From Orrella marina (lineage in GTDB: Bacteria; Pseudomonadota; Gammaproteobacteria; Burkholderiales; Burkholderiaceae_B): a stretch of 64,000 nucleotides of DNA. The notes below the pieces were generated by a model. It saw only the letters and a program-made list of their open reading frames with translations. It did not search any database and was not told the DNA's origin. The position numbers and the translations under genes were made by a program. Within the stretch, counting starts at the first letter, position 1. The number at the start of each line of letters is the position of its first letter. Below are positions 10,152 through 21,967 of the stretch, piece by piece. Location: NCBI RefSeq assembly GCF_003058465.1, contig NZ_CP028901.1, forward strand, positions 1,798,001-1,862,000, in the 5' to 3' direction.

Positions 10152-11117
10152 GTGAACGCTGTCGAGCAAGCCCAGAGTGAGCATAGCCGAGTGAAGTTTG
10201 AAAAACTGATCCAGGCTGCGCAGGCAATTCCGCCGCAAGTTTGTGCCGTCGCGCACCCTTGTGACGGGACATCCCTGACCGCTGCGGTAGAAGCCACCGA
10301 ACTCGGTCTGATCAAGGCGATTCTGGTGGGGCCTCGATCCCGCATTGAGGCCGTTGCACAAGAATCCTGCCTGGACATAAGCGGTCTCGACTTGATCGAC
10401 ACACCGCACAGCCATGCGTCCGCTCACGAGGCAGTCGCGTTGGTGCGTGCGGGCCGGGCCAGTCTGCTCATGAAAGGCAGCCTGCATACAGACGAACTCA
10501 TGCATGAGGTGGTCCAGACGCAGACCGGACTACGCACAGACCGACGCCTGAGCCATGTATTCATCATGGACGTTCCAACCTACCCGGAGCCGCTCTTTAT
10601 CACCGATGCAGCGATCAATATTGCGCCAGACCTGAACTGCAAGGCCGATATTGTCCAGAATGCAATCGACCTGCATCTGGCACTTGGACTGGGCACGCCC
10701 AGGGTAGCCATTCTGTCCGCAGTTGAACAGATCAACCCCAAGATTCCGACCACACTGGAGGCAGCGGCACTCTGCAAGATGGCGGACCGCGGGCAGATCA
10801 CAGGAGGCATCCTGGATGGCCCTCTTGCGATGGACAATGCGATCAGTCCAGAGGCAGCCTCCATGAAGGGACTAAAATCCCCGGTGGCGGGGCATGCACA
10901 GATTCTGATTGTTCCGGATCTTGAGGCTGGCAACATGCTAGCCAAGAACCTGTCGTTTCTTGCTGGAGCACTGGCCGCCGGTATTGTTCTGGGTGCCCGA
11001 GTACCCATCATCCTGACCAGCCGGGCAGACACACGTCAAGCTCGTCTGGCGTCTTGTGCAGTCGCGGCCGTCTATGCCCATAAACGACTGGAACAGGCTG
11101 CTGCCACGCCGGTGTGA
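10152..11117 (+). CDS. Phosphate acetyl/butyryltransferase (Pta/Ptb family)
   Basis: Transfers an acyl group between CoA and phosphate. The protein (321 aa from GTG 10152, which has AAGGAG at spacing 5; a GTG at 10146 overlapping the previous stop is the alternative) covers one PTA_PTB domain, with MKGSLHTDELM, PTYPEPLFITDAAINI and GPLAMDNAISPEA blocks. Many Burkholderiales relatives carry an extra N-terminal MaoC-like hydratase domain; this one does not. No acetate kinase gene follows. Tight coupling to the DUF3141 gene suggests acyl-CoA/acyl-phosphate balancing linked to that protein. Confidence 0.88.
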   Translation: MNAVEQAQSEHSRVKFEKLIQAAQAIPPQVCAVAHPCDGTSLTAAVEATELGLIKAILVGPRSRIEAVAQESCLDISGLDLIDTPHSHASAHEAVALVRAGRASLLMKGSLHTDELMHEVVQTQTGLRTDRRLSHVFIMDVPTYPEPLFITDAAINIAPDLNCKADIVQNAIDLHLALGLGTPRVAILSAVEQINPKIPTTLEAAALCKMADRGQITGGILDGPLAMDNAISPEAASMKGLKSPVAGHAQILIVPDLEAGNMLAKNLSFLAGALAAGIVLGARVPIILTSRADTRQARLASCAVAAVYAHKRLEQAAATPV

Positions 11118-11201
11118 CCTAAAACGCATACTCATCTATCTCCCACAGGCTCACGCGTGCTGTTCAAATCGAGCAAATTGATCCAGAGCCGAGATCGAAG
11201 T

Positions 11202-11254
11202 AGAAGTTGAAACGAGAACGGGACCTTGATGGTCCCGTTCTCGTTTCAACTTCT
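11202..11254. terminator. Perfect 24-bp hairpin between convergent pta-like and pgk genes
   Basis: Arms 11202-11225 and 11231-11254 are perfectly complementary around a 5-nt loop. It lies between convergent genes, so it probably ends transcription from both sides. There is no T-tract on either side and the stem is unusually long for an intrinsic terminator. Confidence 0.7.
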
Positions 11255-11276
11255 GGAGTTTACAGTCAGATAAAAA

Positions 11277-12473
11277 TCAGGTCTGTTCACCACGCTTTTG
11301 AAGCGCAGCGACGGCCGGCAATGTTTTGCCTTCCAGGAACTCCAGGAACGCTCCACCGCCAGTCGAAATATAACCAACACGCTCAGAAATGCCAAACTTG
11401 GCGATTGCCGCAAGCGTGTCACCTCCGCCAGCAATCGAGAACCCGTCTGAGTCCGCAATGGCCTGGGCAATGCCTTGCGTGCCGCGGCTGAAAGCCTCGA
11501 ACTCGAATACACCAACAGGCCCATTCCAGACAATGGTCTGCGCATTTGCCAGTATGGCGGCTAACCGCGCAGTCGTATCGGGCCCAATATCCAGGATCAT
11601 GTCATCATCCTGAATCTGGTCAGCTGCCTTGACCGTTGCCTTGGCCTGCGCCGAGAACTCGGTTGCAACCACTACGTCCGACGGAATCGGCACATCGGCC
11701 CCACGCGCCTTCATCTTCTCAATCACAGTACGAGCCTGATCGACCTGATCTGGTTCTGCCAGTGATTTGCCGATCGACAACCCGGCAGCGAGCATAAAGG
11801 TGTTGGCGATGCCGCCGCCGACAATCAGTTGATCCACCTTGTCTGCGAGTGAGTTCAGGATCGAGAGCTTGCTGGAAACCTTTGAGCCTCCCACAATGGC
11901 AACCAGCGGACGTCGTGGCTCGAGCAGAGCCTTGCCGAGCGCATCAAGTTCTGCAGCCAGCAGCGGGCCTGCACACGCCACTGGCGCGTGTAGCGCGAGA
12001 CCATGGGTAGTCGCCTCTGCCCGATGGGCGGTACCGAAAGCGTCATTGACGTAAACATCACACAGTGCAGCCATCTTCTGGGCCAGATCAGGGTCATCCT
12101 TCTTTTCACCTGGATTGACGCGACAGTTCTCCAGCAGAACCACTTCGCCTGGTTCAATCATCACGCCATCTACCCAGTCTGCCTGCAACCTGACTGGCTT
12201 GCCGATCAGTTCAGACAACCTTTGAGCGACCGGAGCCAGACTGTCCTCAGGTGTCAGAACGCCCTCTTTCGGACGCCCCAGATGCGACGTGACCATGACG
12301 CTCGCTCCCGCATCCAGTGCCATCTGAATCCCGGGAACGGACGCACGGATGCGCGTGTCCTCGGTGATATGGCGTGCATCATCGAGTGGCACATTGAGAT
12401 CAGCCCTGATAAAAACGCGTTTGCCGCGCAACTGACCGGCCTGAGCCAGTTGCGCCAGAGTCATCACCGCCAT
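11277..12473 (-). CDS. pgk: Phosphoglycerate kinase
   Basis: Transfers phosphate between 1,3-bisphosphoglycerate and ADP in glycolysis/gluconeogenesis. The 398-aa protein has [10 protein letters not shown] (21-30), TSHLGRP, the GGSKVSSKL hinge and the nucleotide loop GGGDTLAA near the C terminus. The start at 12473 is 5 bp after the gapA stop; an ATG three codons later is possible, while the longer open frame overlaps gapA and lacks family similarity. Last gene of tkt-gapA-pgk. Confidence 0.96.
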   Translation of the reverse strand: MAVMTLAQLAQAGQLRGKRVFIRADLNVPLDDARHITEDTRIRASVPGIQMALDAGASVMVTSHLGRPKEGVLTPEDSLAPVAQRLSELIGKPVRLQADWVDGVMIEPGEVVLLENCRVNPGEKKDDPDLAQKMAALCDVYVNDAFGTAHRAEATTHGLALHAPVACAGPLLAAELDALGKALLEPRRPLVAIVGGSKVSSKLSILNSLADKVDQLIVGGGIANTFMLAAGLSIGKSLAEPDQVDQARTVIEKMKARGADVPIPSDVVVATEFSAQAKATVKAADQIQDDDMILDIGPDTTARLAAILANAQTIVWNGPVGVFEFEAFSRGTQGIAQAIADSDGFSIAGGGDTLAAIAKFGISERVGYISTGGGAFLEFLEGKTLPAVAALQKRGEQT

Positions 12474-12478
12474 GCCGA

Positions 12479-13507
<1,029 letters not shown>

Positions 13508-15553
13508 TTAAATAATGTTTCTGACAGCGTCCGAAACTGCCTGCGCGGTCAAACCAAAAAACTTGAACAGATCACCTGCCGGGGCGGACTCACCATAACG
13601 ATCGATACCGACGACCGCACCATCGAGCCCCACGTATTTGAACCAGAAGTCACGCACACCCGCTTCGACTGCCACTCTCGGCACACCTGGGATCAGCACG
13701 GCGTTACGGTAGTCAGCATCCTGCTGATCAAACCGTTCGGTGCAGGGCATTGAGACGACTCTCACGGCCACGCCCTGGTCCTCAAGAAGCTTCCGGGCAG
13801 CCAGTGCAATCTCTACTTCCGAGCCCGTCGCAATGATGATTGCAGCCGGAGATGGCACATCCGAGAGAACGTAACCGCCTCGGGCGATTGCAGCAATCGT
13901 TTTCTCGTCTCGTTCAACAAACGGTAAATTCTGACGCGAAAGCAGCAAGGCGCTTGGCCCACCATCGCGAACCGTCATGCCGATACTTGACGGGCGCTGG
14001 ACTGCCTCGGTCCACGCCACGGCAGTCTCCACCGTGTCGCACGGACGCCATACGGCCAGGTTGGGGATCAGCCGCAGACTCGCAGCGTGCTCGATAGACT
14101 GGTGCGTCGGCCCATCCTCGCCTAACCCGATCGAATCATGCGTAAAGACATGAACCACTCGCTGCTTCATGAGCGCCGCCATGCGTAAAGCATTGCGCGA
14201 GTAATCCGAGAATGTGAGGAATGTGCCCCCAAACGGCAGGTACCCGCCGTGCAGAGCAATACCGTTCATGATGCCAGCCATACCGAACTCGCGCACACCG
14301 TAATTGATGTGACGGCCGAACTCCACACCGGCATCACCACCGCGTACAGCTGTAACACCTTTCCAGTCGGTGAAGTTCGAACCGGTCAAATCTGCCGAAC
14401 CACCCAGCATTTCAGGGAGCAGGCTAGCCAGCGACTCGATGACAATCTGTGAGGCCTTGCGTGTGGCAATAGTCTGAGCCTGAGCGTTGATCGCCTCGAT
14501 CAACTGCCCGGCCTGCTGAGCGAATCCCGCAGGCAAATCACCCCGCATGCGTCGCTCAAACTCAGCTGCAAGTTCGGGATGCGCAGCGCGATAAGCATCA
14601 AAGCCTGCCTGCCATTGGTCCTGGCTAGCCTGCCCCTCGGGCCGACAATCCCACGCCTGACAAATCGAATCCGGAACTTCGAATGGAGCATATGGCCAGT
14701 CGATCGCCTCACGTGTCGCCGAAATTTCTGCGTCACCCAGTGGGCTTCCATGGACCTTCTCAGTACCCGCCATTGCCGGCGAACCCTTGCCAATAACGGT
14801 GCGGCAAACGACCAGCGTCGGACGCTGCTGGGTCTGCCCCAATGCACGAGCCTGCTCGATGGCTGCACTGACTGCAGCCTCGTCATGTCCGTCCACATCG
14901 CGCACTACATTCCAGCCATATGCCTCAAACCTGCGCGCAGTATCGTCCTTGAACCAATACTCCACCTTGCCATCGATCGAGATCCCGTTGTCATCATAGA
15001 TCGCAACCAGCTTGCCCAGTCGCAGCGTGCCGGCCAGAGAACAGACCTCATGCGAAACACCCTCCATCAGACAGCCATCGCCGACGAATACGTACGTGAA
15101 GTGATCGACAATGTTGTGACCAGGACGGTTGAACTCACCGGCCAGCAATGCCTCAGCCAGGGCCATTCCGACCGCATTGGACAAGCCCTGGCCGAGGGGC
15201 CCCGTCGTTGTCTCGATACCCGGAGTAACACCCACTTCAGGGTGTCCTGGCGTACGCGAGTGCAGCTGCCGGAACTGACGGATCTCTTCGATCGGCAAGT
15301 CGTAGCCGGCCAGATGCAGCGCAGAATAGATCAACATCGAGCCATGGCCATTGGACAGGACAAAGCGGTCACGATCAAACCAGGCAGGATCAGACGGGTT
15401 GTGCTTCAGATGCCGGGTAAACAGTGACACCGCGATCTCTGCCATCCCCATGGGCGCACCCGGGTGGCCTGATTTGGCTTTCTGCACAGCATCCATGGAA
15501 AGCGCACGAATCGCATTGGCCATCTGGGTGGGGGAGACTTCGGATGTACTCAT
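13508..15553 (-). CDS. tkt: Transketolase
   Basis: TPP-dependent transfer of two-carbon units in the pentose phosphate pathway. The 681-aa protein has the substrate histidines His30 and His70, TTTGPLGQG (115-123), the TPP/Mg motif GDGCLMEG (158-165), and a C-terminal pyrimidine-binding part with [14 protein letters not shown]. Length is standard. First gene of tkt-gapA-pgk; the 290 bp to the divergent rsmE gene must carry its promoter. Confidence 0.97.
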   Translation of the reverse strand: MSTSEVSPTQMANAIRALSMDAVQKAKSGHPGAPMGMAEIAVSLFTRHLKHNPSDPAWFDRDRFVLSNGHGSMLIYSALHLAGYDLPIEEIRQFRQLHSRTPGHPEVGVTPGIETTTGPLGQGLSNAVGMALAEALLAGEFNRPGHNIVDHFTYVFVGDGCLMEGVSHEVCSLAGTLRLGKLVAIYDDNGISIDGKVEYWFKDDTARRFEAYGWNVVRDVDGHDEAAVSAAIEQARALGQTQQRPTLVVCRTVIGKGSPAMAGTEKVHGSPLGDAEISATREAIDWPYAPFEVPDSICQAWDCRPEGQASQDQWQAGFDAYRAAHPELAAEFERRMRGDLPAGFAQQAGQLIEAINAQAQTIATRKASQIVIESLASLLPEMLGGSADLTGSNFTDWKGVTAVRGGDAGVEFGRHINYGVREFGMAGIMNGIALHGGYLPFGGTFLTFSDYSRNALRMAALMKQRVVHVFTHDSIGLGEDGPTHQSIEHAASLRLIPNLAVWRPCDTVETAVAWTEAVQRPSSIGMTVRDGGPSALLLSRQNLPFVERDEKTIAAIARGGYVLSDVPSPAAIIIATGSEVEIALAARKLLEDQGVAVRVVSMPCTERFDQQDADYRNAVLIPGVPRVAVEAGVRDFWFKYVGLDGAVVGIDRYGESAPAGDLFKFFGLTAQAVSDAVRNII

Positions 15554-15844
15554 TTGACAGGCTTGCCTTCAGACTGGAGATATAAAGGATGGGAACATGA
15601 GAGCGTTCCAGCCAGATTGTGCGCCCTCTGAACGTGTAACCCGTGCTGCAATCCGGTTCGCGTACGGTGGGTCTTTTGCGACAAGGCTGAGACCGACTCA
15701 AATGGGAAAGCCCGGATTTTAACACCCCACCTGGGCGGATCGCCGGGAAACGCAGCTGATCAGGACTGGTTCGCATTTTCTGTTGCATCCAGGACCAGGC
15801 TAGCCTTGCTCCTGGGCACACTCAGACACGTTATGATTTCATCT

Positions 15845-16606
15845 ATGACAACTGCCCGTTTTTTCTGCGACACCCGACTCGAACACTGCGACACGATCGA
15901 GCTGCCTGACGATGTGGCCCACCACGTCAGGGTCCGACGGTTACGCGAAGGAGAGCCGATCGTCCTGTTCGATGGCAAAGGCAGGCAGGCCGAGGCCAGG
16001 ATTTCAGTCATTTCCAAATCGCTCTGTCAGGCCAAGATTGAAAGTTCCAGCCTTGTCAGTCGTGAGATTTCAGGGAAGATCACGCTCGTACAGGCAATGG
16101 CAAGCCAGGACAAAATGGACTGGATTATCGAGAAAGCAACCGAACTTGGTGTAACTCGGATGATTGCTGTACAGGCCAGCAGAAGTGTCGTGAAGCTCAA
16201 CAGCGACCGGGCCAGTAAACGCGCAGCCCATGGCAGGCGTCTGATCGAGTCTGCGAGCGAGCAATGCGGTCGCAATCATCTCATGCAACTACTGATGCCT
16301 CACTCGCTCAAGCAGGCCATCGAAGCCTGCAAAGACCAGCCAATGCTTGCCTGTGTACTGAGCGAGGCGGCGCTACCGCTCACCAGTGAAAGCCTGCTTG
16401 AGACTGTGCGACGCCATCAGGGTTGCTCGGTTTTTATTGGACCAGAGGGGGGATGGGCACCAGATGAACAAAACGAACTGATCAAGGCAGGTGCAGTGGC
16501 CATCAGTCTGGGAAGACGCGTACTGCGCACTGAAACAGCAGGACTGGCCGCAGTCAGTGCCCTGACCGCCCTGCAGCGATGGGATCACCCCGAAACGGTG
16601 CAATGA
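15845..16606 (+). CDS. rsmE: 16S rRNA m3U1498 methyltransferase (RsmE)
   Basis: Methylates U1498 of 16S rRNA with SAM. The protein (253 aa from ATG 15845) opens with TARFFCD, typical of the family, and ends with the SPOUT knot: IGPEGGW (198-204) and LGRRVLRTET (222-231). MDWIIEKATELGV (91-103) is also conserved. Upstream in-frame ATGs exist but have no better ribosome site. Divergent from tkt. Confidence 0.93.
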   Translation: MTTARFFCDTRLEHCDTIELPDDVAHHVRVRRLREGEPIVLFDGKGRQAEARISVISKSLCQAKIESSSLVSREISGKITLVQAMASQDKMDWIIEKATELGVTRMIAVQASRSVVKLNSDRASKRAAHGRRLIESASEQCGRNHLMQLLMPHSLKQAIEACKDQPMLACVLSEAALPLTSESLLETVRRHQGCSVFIGPEGGWAPDEQNELIKAGAVAISLGRRVLRTETAGLAAVSALTALQRWDHPETVQ

Positions 16607-16720
16607 TCCTCTGCACGAGAAATGCAGTTTCTCACATCAAAGACGGACACTCGGAGACTGTCGCGAAAGTTTGGCTACTGACATTCGTGGCGCACCGACG
16701 AATTTAAATCCGACTGGTTC

Positions 16721-17185
16721 CTAACTCGGCGTCTCGCTCCAGTTGTGAACCACACCGGGCACCGCTTCAGGATGCTTGCCACCGTGTTTGATCCCGAAAA
16801 CAAATACTTTGCCCTGATCGCGCGCGTGATCAGCCACTTCATTCAGCACGTCGACCAGTCGCGACATATCCTTCTCCAGATCCGGATCTGCCGAGTGCAG
16901 GTCATCCAGCAAAATACCGACGCCTACCCGCTGGTCAGCAACCGTATCGTTCAGACAGTCGTACAAACCATCGAAACTTGAACCAAAAAATTCCGGGTAG
17001 TCTACTGCCTTGACGACTGCACGAAACACGGCGGAGCGATTTCGCGCTTTTGAGCAATCCGCTCTGTAGCAGGCGATCTCTGCACCTTCGAGAGATGCCT
17101 TGACAGCATCGAGATCCGATTGACCATCGAACTCACCCCCCTGGGAGATCAGTTTCTGAACCTGTTTATCGATCGAATTGACCAT
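16721..17185 (-). CDS. Barstar-family protein
   Basis: 154-aa protein matching the barstar (ribonuclease inhibitor) fold. The diagnostic block YPEFFGSSFDGLYDCLND (about 64-81) corresponds to the barstar helix that plugs the barnase active site, followed by an LLDDLHSAD strand. No barnase-type ribonuclease is adjacent, so this is an orphan; homologs beside maeB are common in Burkholderiales and may bind something other than an extracellular RNase. Upstream on the strand is rsmE's convergent end, downstream is a gap. Confidence 0.85.
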   Translation of the reverse strand: MVNSIDKQVQKLISQGGEFDGQSDLDAVKASLEGAEIACYRADCSKARNRSAVFRAVVKAVDYPEFFGSSFDGLYDCLNDTVADQRVGVGILLDDLHSADPDLEKDMSRLVDVLNEVADHARDQGKVFVFGIKHGGKHPEAVPGVVHNWSETPS

Positions 17186-17370
17186 TGCCGCCGCCCGCCT
17201 TTTATATTTTGCCTTTGAGGCGAATCGTATCGACTAAACCGCGAGGAATCAATCAGAAATCACAGGAAAATTGCAACACCGTGAAACCGAACAACACTTC
17301 TCGGTTGATACGGTTACAGTACCGGACAATAAGTTTCATCTGACCAGCTGTGCCTTTCACAAGACCCAAG

Positions 17371-17400
17371 AGGCCACACCATATTCTAGTGGCGTGGCCC
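17371..17400 (-). terminator. Hairpin downstream of maeB
   Basis: Arms 17372-17381 and 17390-17399 pair with one mismatch around an 8-nt loop, 9 bp after the maeB stop on the minus strand. No strong T-run follows. Confidence 0.5.
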
Positions 17401-17408
17401 TCGACTCG

Positions 17409-19700
17409 TCAGCTTTGCATGTGGTTGGCCTTGACCACCGTCAGAGCAGTCATGTTGACAATGCGCCGTACGGTTGCACTAGAAGTCAGAATATGCGCTG
17501 GTGCATCAGTTCCCAGCAACAACGGCCCGACTGCCACTCCGCCGCCTGCAGCCGTCTTGAGCAAGTTGTAAGCAATGTTGCCAGCCTCCGCGTTGGGGCA
17601 TACCAACAAATTGGCGGAACCTTTGAGCGTAGAGGAAGGCAGGATCCGCAAACGCAATTTTTCGTCAAGCGCACAATCACCGTGCATTTCCCCATCGATC
17701 TCCAGATCAGGGGCCTTTTCCTGAATGATTGCCAGCGCCTCACGCATCTTTTGTGCCGAGGCCGTGCTGCCTGTCCCAAAATTCGATCGAGACAGCAGGG
17801 CCACTTTGGGTACAAGATTAAGCCTGCGCATTTCTTCGGCAGCTTCGAGCGTGAACTCGGCTATCTGGCTTGCTGTCGGGTCCTCATTGACGTGGGTATC
17901 CACCAGTGCCAGTGTGTGGTTTGGCAGCAGCAGAATGTTCATGGCGGCATAAGTGGTCGCACCTGGCGCGAGTCCGAGCATATGATCGACATAACGCAGG
18001 TGATCCGAGTACCCACCCACGGTCCCGCATATCATGCCATCCGCGTCTCCGAGATGGACCATGGTCGACCCAATCAGTGTCAGACGACGGCGCATCTCCA
18101 CTCTGGCCATTTCCTTGCTTACACCACGTCGGCACATACATTCCCAATAGCTCGTCCAGTAGCGATGAAAGCGCTCATCCCAGTCCGGATTGACCACTTC
18201 GACATCCTCGCCCAGACGCAGGCGCAACCCATGCTTCTCTATGCGATCTGCCAGCACCGAGGGCCGTCCAACCAGGATTGGCTTTGCGAGTTTCTCATCG
18301 ACCACTACCTGTACGGCCCTGAGAACGCGCTCATCCTCCCCTTCCGTGAACACGATGCGAGATTTACCCTGCTCGCGCACAAATCGCTTGGCAGCCGAGA
18401 ACACCGGCTTCATGAAAGCACCGGAGTGGTAAACGAACTGTTCGAGCTGCTCCATGTAAGCGTCGAGATCCGCAATCGGCCTTGTCGCCACACCGCACTC
18501 CATCGCAGCCTTGGCAACGGCGGGTGCAATCCTGGTAATCAGCCGAGGGTCAAACGGCTTGGGAATAATGTAGTCAGTCCCAAACGACACATCACCAATA
18601 CCATAGGCAGCAGTAACCACCTCACTCTGCTCTTCGCGGGCAAGCCTGGCAATTGCCATGACCGCGGCCTTCTCCATCTCGCGAGTGATCGTGGTCGCGC
18701 CAACATCCAGCGCGCCGCGAAAGATATACGGAAAACACAATACGTTGTTGACCTGATTGGGGTAGTCCGAACGCCCGGTTGCCATGACAATATCATCACG
18801 GACTGCGTGCGCATCAGGCGGCAGGATCTCCGGATTGGGGTTCGCCAGCGCCAGGATCAACGGTTTGCTGGCCATGCGACCGACCATGTCGGGCTTGAGC
18901 ACATTGCTGGCCGACAGTCCAAGAAAGACGTCTGCCCCGTCAATCACCTCGGCAAGCGTTCGGGCCTGGGTATCCTGGGCGAATCGCTCCTTGTCTGGAT
19001 CCATCAGCGTAGTTCGCCCTTTGTAAACCACACCTTCAATATCAGTCACCCAGATATTCTCGATCGCCAGTCCCATGTCAACCAGCAGATCCAGACACGC
19101 CAGTGCCGCAGCACCTGCACCCGAGACAACGACCTTGGCTTGGTCAATTTTCTTGCCCACAACCTCCAGTCCATTCACAAACGCCGCGCTGACACAGATG
19201 GCTGTACCATGCTGGTCGTCGTGAAACACAGGAATATTCATGCGCTTTCTGAGTTCGCGCTCGACCGTAAAGCACTCAGGAGCCTTGATGTCTTCAAGAT
19301 TGATGCCACCGAACGTGGGCTCCAGTCCAGCGATGATCTCGATCAGCTTGTGGGGATCATTTTCGTTGATCTCGATATCAAAGACATCGATTCCGGCGAA
19401 CTTCTTGAAGAGCACCGCCTTGCCTTCCATGACGGGCTTCGAGGCGAGCGCACCGATGTTGCCCAGACCCAGCACAGCCGTGCCGTTGGTGATCACGCCA
19501 ACCAGGTTGCCTCTGGCTGTGAAACGCACTGCGTTCTGTGCATCCAAGACAATCTCTTCGCAGGCAGCCGCCACGCCAGGCGAGTAGGCCAGCGCCAGAT
19601 CACGCTGGTTTGAGAGGCTTTTGGTGGGGGCAATCGAGATCTTGCCGGGGCGGCCCTTCTCGTGATAATCCAGGGCTGACTGTCGAAAGTTTTGATCCAT
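17409..19700 (-). CDS. maeB: NADP-dependent malic enzyme with C-terminal PTA-like domain (MaeB)
   Basis: Oxidative decarboxylation of malate to pyruvate. Three parts are visible: an N-terminal malic domain with [12 protein letters not shown] (33-44), a Rossmann NAD(P) domain with [11 protein letters not shown], and a phosphotransacetylase-like C-terminal domain from about residue 430 that is usually regulatory (acetyl-CoA sensing). 763 aa from ATG 19698-19700, the usual family length; ten more upstream codons are open but atypical. The PTA domain is unrelated in function to the separate PTA-type gene near 10.2 kb. Confidence 0.95.
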   Translation of the reverse strand: MDQNFRQSALDYHEKGRPGKISIAPTKSLSNQRDLALAYSPGVAAACEEIVLDAQNAVRFTARGNLVGVITNGTAVLGLGNIGALASKPVMEGKAVLFKKFAGIDVFDIEINENDPHKLIEIIAGLEPTFGGINLEDIKAPECFTVERELRKRMNIPVFHDDQHGTAICVSAAFVNGLEVVGKKIDQAKVVVSGAGAAALACLDLLVDMGLAIENIWVTDIEGVVYKGRTTLMDPDKERFAQDTQARTLAEVIDGADVFLGLSASNVLKPDMVGRMASKPLILALANPNPEILPPDAHAVRDDIVMATGRSDYPNQVNNVLCFPYIFRGALDVGATTITREMEKAAVMAIARLAREEQSEVVTAAYGIGDVSFGTDYIIPKPFDPRLITRIAPAVAKAAMECGVATRPIADLDAYMEQLEQFVYHSGAFMKPVFSAAKRFVREQGKSRIVFTEGEDERVLRAVQVVVDEKLAKPILVGRPSVLADRIEKHGLRLRLGEDVEVVNPDWDERFHRYWTSYWECMCRRGVSKEMARVEMRRRLTLIGSTMVHLGDADGMICGTVGGYSDHLRYVDHMLGLAPGATTYAAMNILLLPNHTLALVDTHVNEDPTASQIAEFTLEAAEEMRRLNLVPKVALLSRSNFGTGSTASAQKMREALAIIQEKAPDLEIDGEMHGDCALDEKLRLRILPSSTLKGSANLLVCPNAEAGNIAYNLLKTAAGGGVAVGPLLLGTDAPAHILTSSATVRRIVNMTALTVVKANHMQS

Positions 19701-19750
19701 TAGTGCCTCTATTACGCATAAGCATGACAACGATTTTGATTCTATCCGGT

Positions 19751-20701
19751 TTAGTCCTGGCAGGATAGGAACACCATATCAGGATCCATCGCGCGCTTGA
19801 TTTTCATATCGATTTCCCTTGCTTCGGGTAGTCGATCAACTGGATTGACTGAATCGACCCCACGTTCGCACGCTGCGGAACCAGACGCATCAGACGATTC
19901 GCCATTATCGGGTGAACGAATGTGTGCGGCAACCACCCATCCCAGACTGCCACGATGCCCCAGCAAAAGGTGTGCCAGATTGATCTCCACACCGTCTCTG
20001 GCCACGAGCGCATCGAGCCTGTAGCGCAGCGGCCACTGCGGCTCAGTGCCAGTGTGAGCGCCTGCCTGCATCCACTGCTCGACCAAAGGATCAGCGGTCA
20101 GCTGAAACAGCGACGGTATCGATCGCTGGGCAGCCATCGAGCGCAATGGCTGACTATCCTTGACACCAAACTGGCCGAGCACCTCGATCGAACCGTCGGG
20201 ATACAGCCACTCGATCGCCTCAATGCGGTACTGCCCGAGAGTTCCTGGCGGCGAGTTCACCGGCAACAAAGCTATCCACTGGGCCAGATTGGCTTGTCCA
20301 GGCAACCCGTCCCATGTGTGAACCGCCAGCCCTGCAGCCTGCATGACTTGAACTGGACAACCCGCCTGCACTCGCCACACCTGCTCACCCGCAGGCATGA
20401 GCGTTCCCCACGCTTTGCCCGCGCCCACCTGGAGCACAGGGCGCTGCGCATCCGGGCCGCCCAAGGGCAGGCCATCAAGTGCCATGCAAACCCGATATTC
20501 CCTGCACAGGCTCAACGCATGAAACACATCCTCCTGCCGTGCAGGCTCGAGTCTGGCCAGCGGTGCACTGTCCCGCTTGACAAGGCTCACCTTGCCTTCA
20601 CAACTGCGTTTAAGCCGCGCAAGAAACCGCAACCAGGGATCATTCCCCTTAAAACTGCGACCAAACAGAAACGAACGCCTGGAAGTAGGCTGATCCGACA
20701 C
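19751..20701 (-). CDS. Small FAD-linked oxidase-like protein with twin-arginine-like N terminus
   Basis: 316-aa protein starting at GTG 20701, chosen because AGGAG sits about 7 bp upstream. The N terminus has SRRSFLFG, resembling a twin-arginine signal but with weak hydrophobicity after it. The body resembles FAD-linked oxidases of the glycolate-oxidase (VAO/PCMH) type: LEPARQEDVFHAL near 50-62 and a C-terminal IKRAMDPDMVFLS like the IKxxxDPxxxxNP ending of that family. It is much shorter than GlcD/GlcE (about 350-500 aa), and FAD retention is uncertain. Divergent from the aminotransferase gene with only 36 bp between starts. Confidence 0.6.
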   Translation of the reverse strand: MSDQPTSRRSFLFGRSFKGNDPWLRFLARLKRSCEGKVSLVKRDSAPLARLEPARQEDVFHALSLCREYRVCMALDGLPLGGPDAQRPVLQVGAGKAWGTLMPAGEQVWRVQAGCPVQVMQAAGLAVHTWDGLPGQANLAQWIALLPVNSPPGTLGQYRIEAIEWLYPDGSIEVLGQFGVKDSQPLRSMAAQRSIPSLFQLTADPLVEQWMQAGAHTGTEPQWPLRYRLDALVARDGVEINLAHLLLGHRGSLGWVVAAHIRSPDNGESSDASGSAACERGVDSVNPVDRLPEAREIDMKIKRAMDPDMVFLSCQD

Positions 20702-20737
20702 TACAATTCTCCTCAGGAACAACCAGACTCAATCCCC

Positions 20738-21922
20738 ATGACACTCCCTACACTTGCCCGCCGTACCGATCACATTCTGCCATTTCACGCGATGTCTATT
20801 TTCAAGCGCAGCTCCGAACTGGCGCGTGAAGGACGCGACATCATCAGCCTGGGCATCGGCGAGCCCGACTTCGGTGCGGCACCTGAAGTGGTTCGGGCGT
20901 TGCACACTGCATCAGACGCAGGACTCGGACGTTACAGCCCCGCGCTCGGAATCCCCGCACTGCGCGAGGCAATTGCGCAATTTTATTCTGATCAGTTCAG
21001 CGCTGCAGTAGACCCTTCGCGTGTAATCGTGACATCTGGTGCAAGTGGTGCGTTGCTACTTGGGAACATGGCACTCGTCAATCAGGGCGACGAGGTGCTC
21101 ATGCCTGACCCATGCTATCCCCCCAACATCAACTTTGTGACCGCTGCAGGTGGTACTACACGGCTTATACCCACCGAAGCACAGTACGGATTTCAGCCGA
21201 CTCTGGAGCAAGTCGAATCGAGCTGGTCCGACAAGACGGCTGGCATTTTGCTGGCATCCCCCGGCAATCCGACCGGCACATCGATCGACCACGAACGGCT
21301 CTCGGGCATCATCGAATCTGTCCACGCGAAGGACGGCTTTGTCATGATGGACGAGATTTATCTCGGACTGTCCTACACCGAGACTCGACGCTCCGCTCTG
21401 AACCTGAGCCAGGACCTTGTGATTCTGAACAGTTTTTCAAAATACTTTCACATGACGGGCTGGCGGCTGGGATGGATGATCGTCCCAGAACACATGGTTC
21501 TCCCAATTGAGAATCTGGCATCGAGTCTGGCGATCTGCCCGCCAACCTTGTCACAGCATGCCGCGCTAGCCTGCTTCACACCCGATTCGCTGGCAGTATT
21601 CGAACATCGTCGGGAAGCTTTCAAAAAACGCCGGGATTATTTTGTGCATGCTTTGGAATCAATCGGCCTGACGGTTCCTGCGCAACCCGATGGTGCTTTT
21701 TACGTATATGCCGACATTAGTCGCTTCTCTCACGATAGTGATGAACTGGCCCGCCAACTGCTTGAGCTCGGGTCTGTCGCGGTCGTGCCTGGCATGGACT
21801 TTGGACCCACTCATGCCAAGCGCATGATCCGCCTCTCCTACACAATGGGGATCGACCGGCTTGAACAGGCGATCGAACGAATGGACAAGGTAATAAATTC
21901 GCCGAAGACCCGCCTCACTTAG
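20738..21922 (+). CDS. PLP-dependent class I/II aminotransferase
   Basis: 394-aa fold-type I aminotransferase. Schiff-base Lys235 lies in SFSKYFHMTGWRLGW (232-246); ASPGNPTG (173-180) and DEIYLGL (205-211) supply the usual PLP contacts, and an Arg near the C terminus (MIRLSYT) would bind the substrate carboxylate. Substrate cannot be fixed from sequence; aspartate/alanine/aromatic types are all possible. A much longer upstream open frame is only the antisense of the divergent gene. Confidence 0.9.
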   Translation: MTLPTLARRTDHILPFHAMSIFKRSSELAREGRDIISLGIGEPDFGAAPEVVRALHTASDAGLGRYSPALGIPALREAIAQFYSDQFSAAVDPSRVIVTSGASGALLLGNMALVNQGDEVLMPDPCYPPNINFVTAAGGTTRLIPTEAQYGFQPTLEQVESSWSDKTAGILLASPGNPTGTSIDHERLSGIIESVHAKDGFVMMDEIYLGLSYTETRRSALNLSQDLVILNSFSKYFHMTGWRLGWMIVPEHMVLPIENLASSLAICPPTLSQHAALACFTPDSLAVFEHRREAFKKRRDYFVHALESIGLTVPAQPDGAFYVYADISRFSHDSDELARQLLELGSVAVVPGMDFGPTHAKRMIRLSYTMGIDRLEQAIERMDKVINSPKTRLT

Positions 21923-21967
21923 CGCATTAGCCAACTCAAAGAACTGAGCTATGCCGCCAGAGGTTAC

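Noticed and set aside
17271..19613. 780-codon plus-strand open frame
   Set aside because: It is antisense to maeB, has no family similarity and His/Arg-rich shadow composition.
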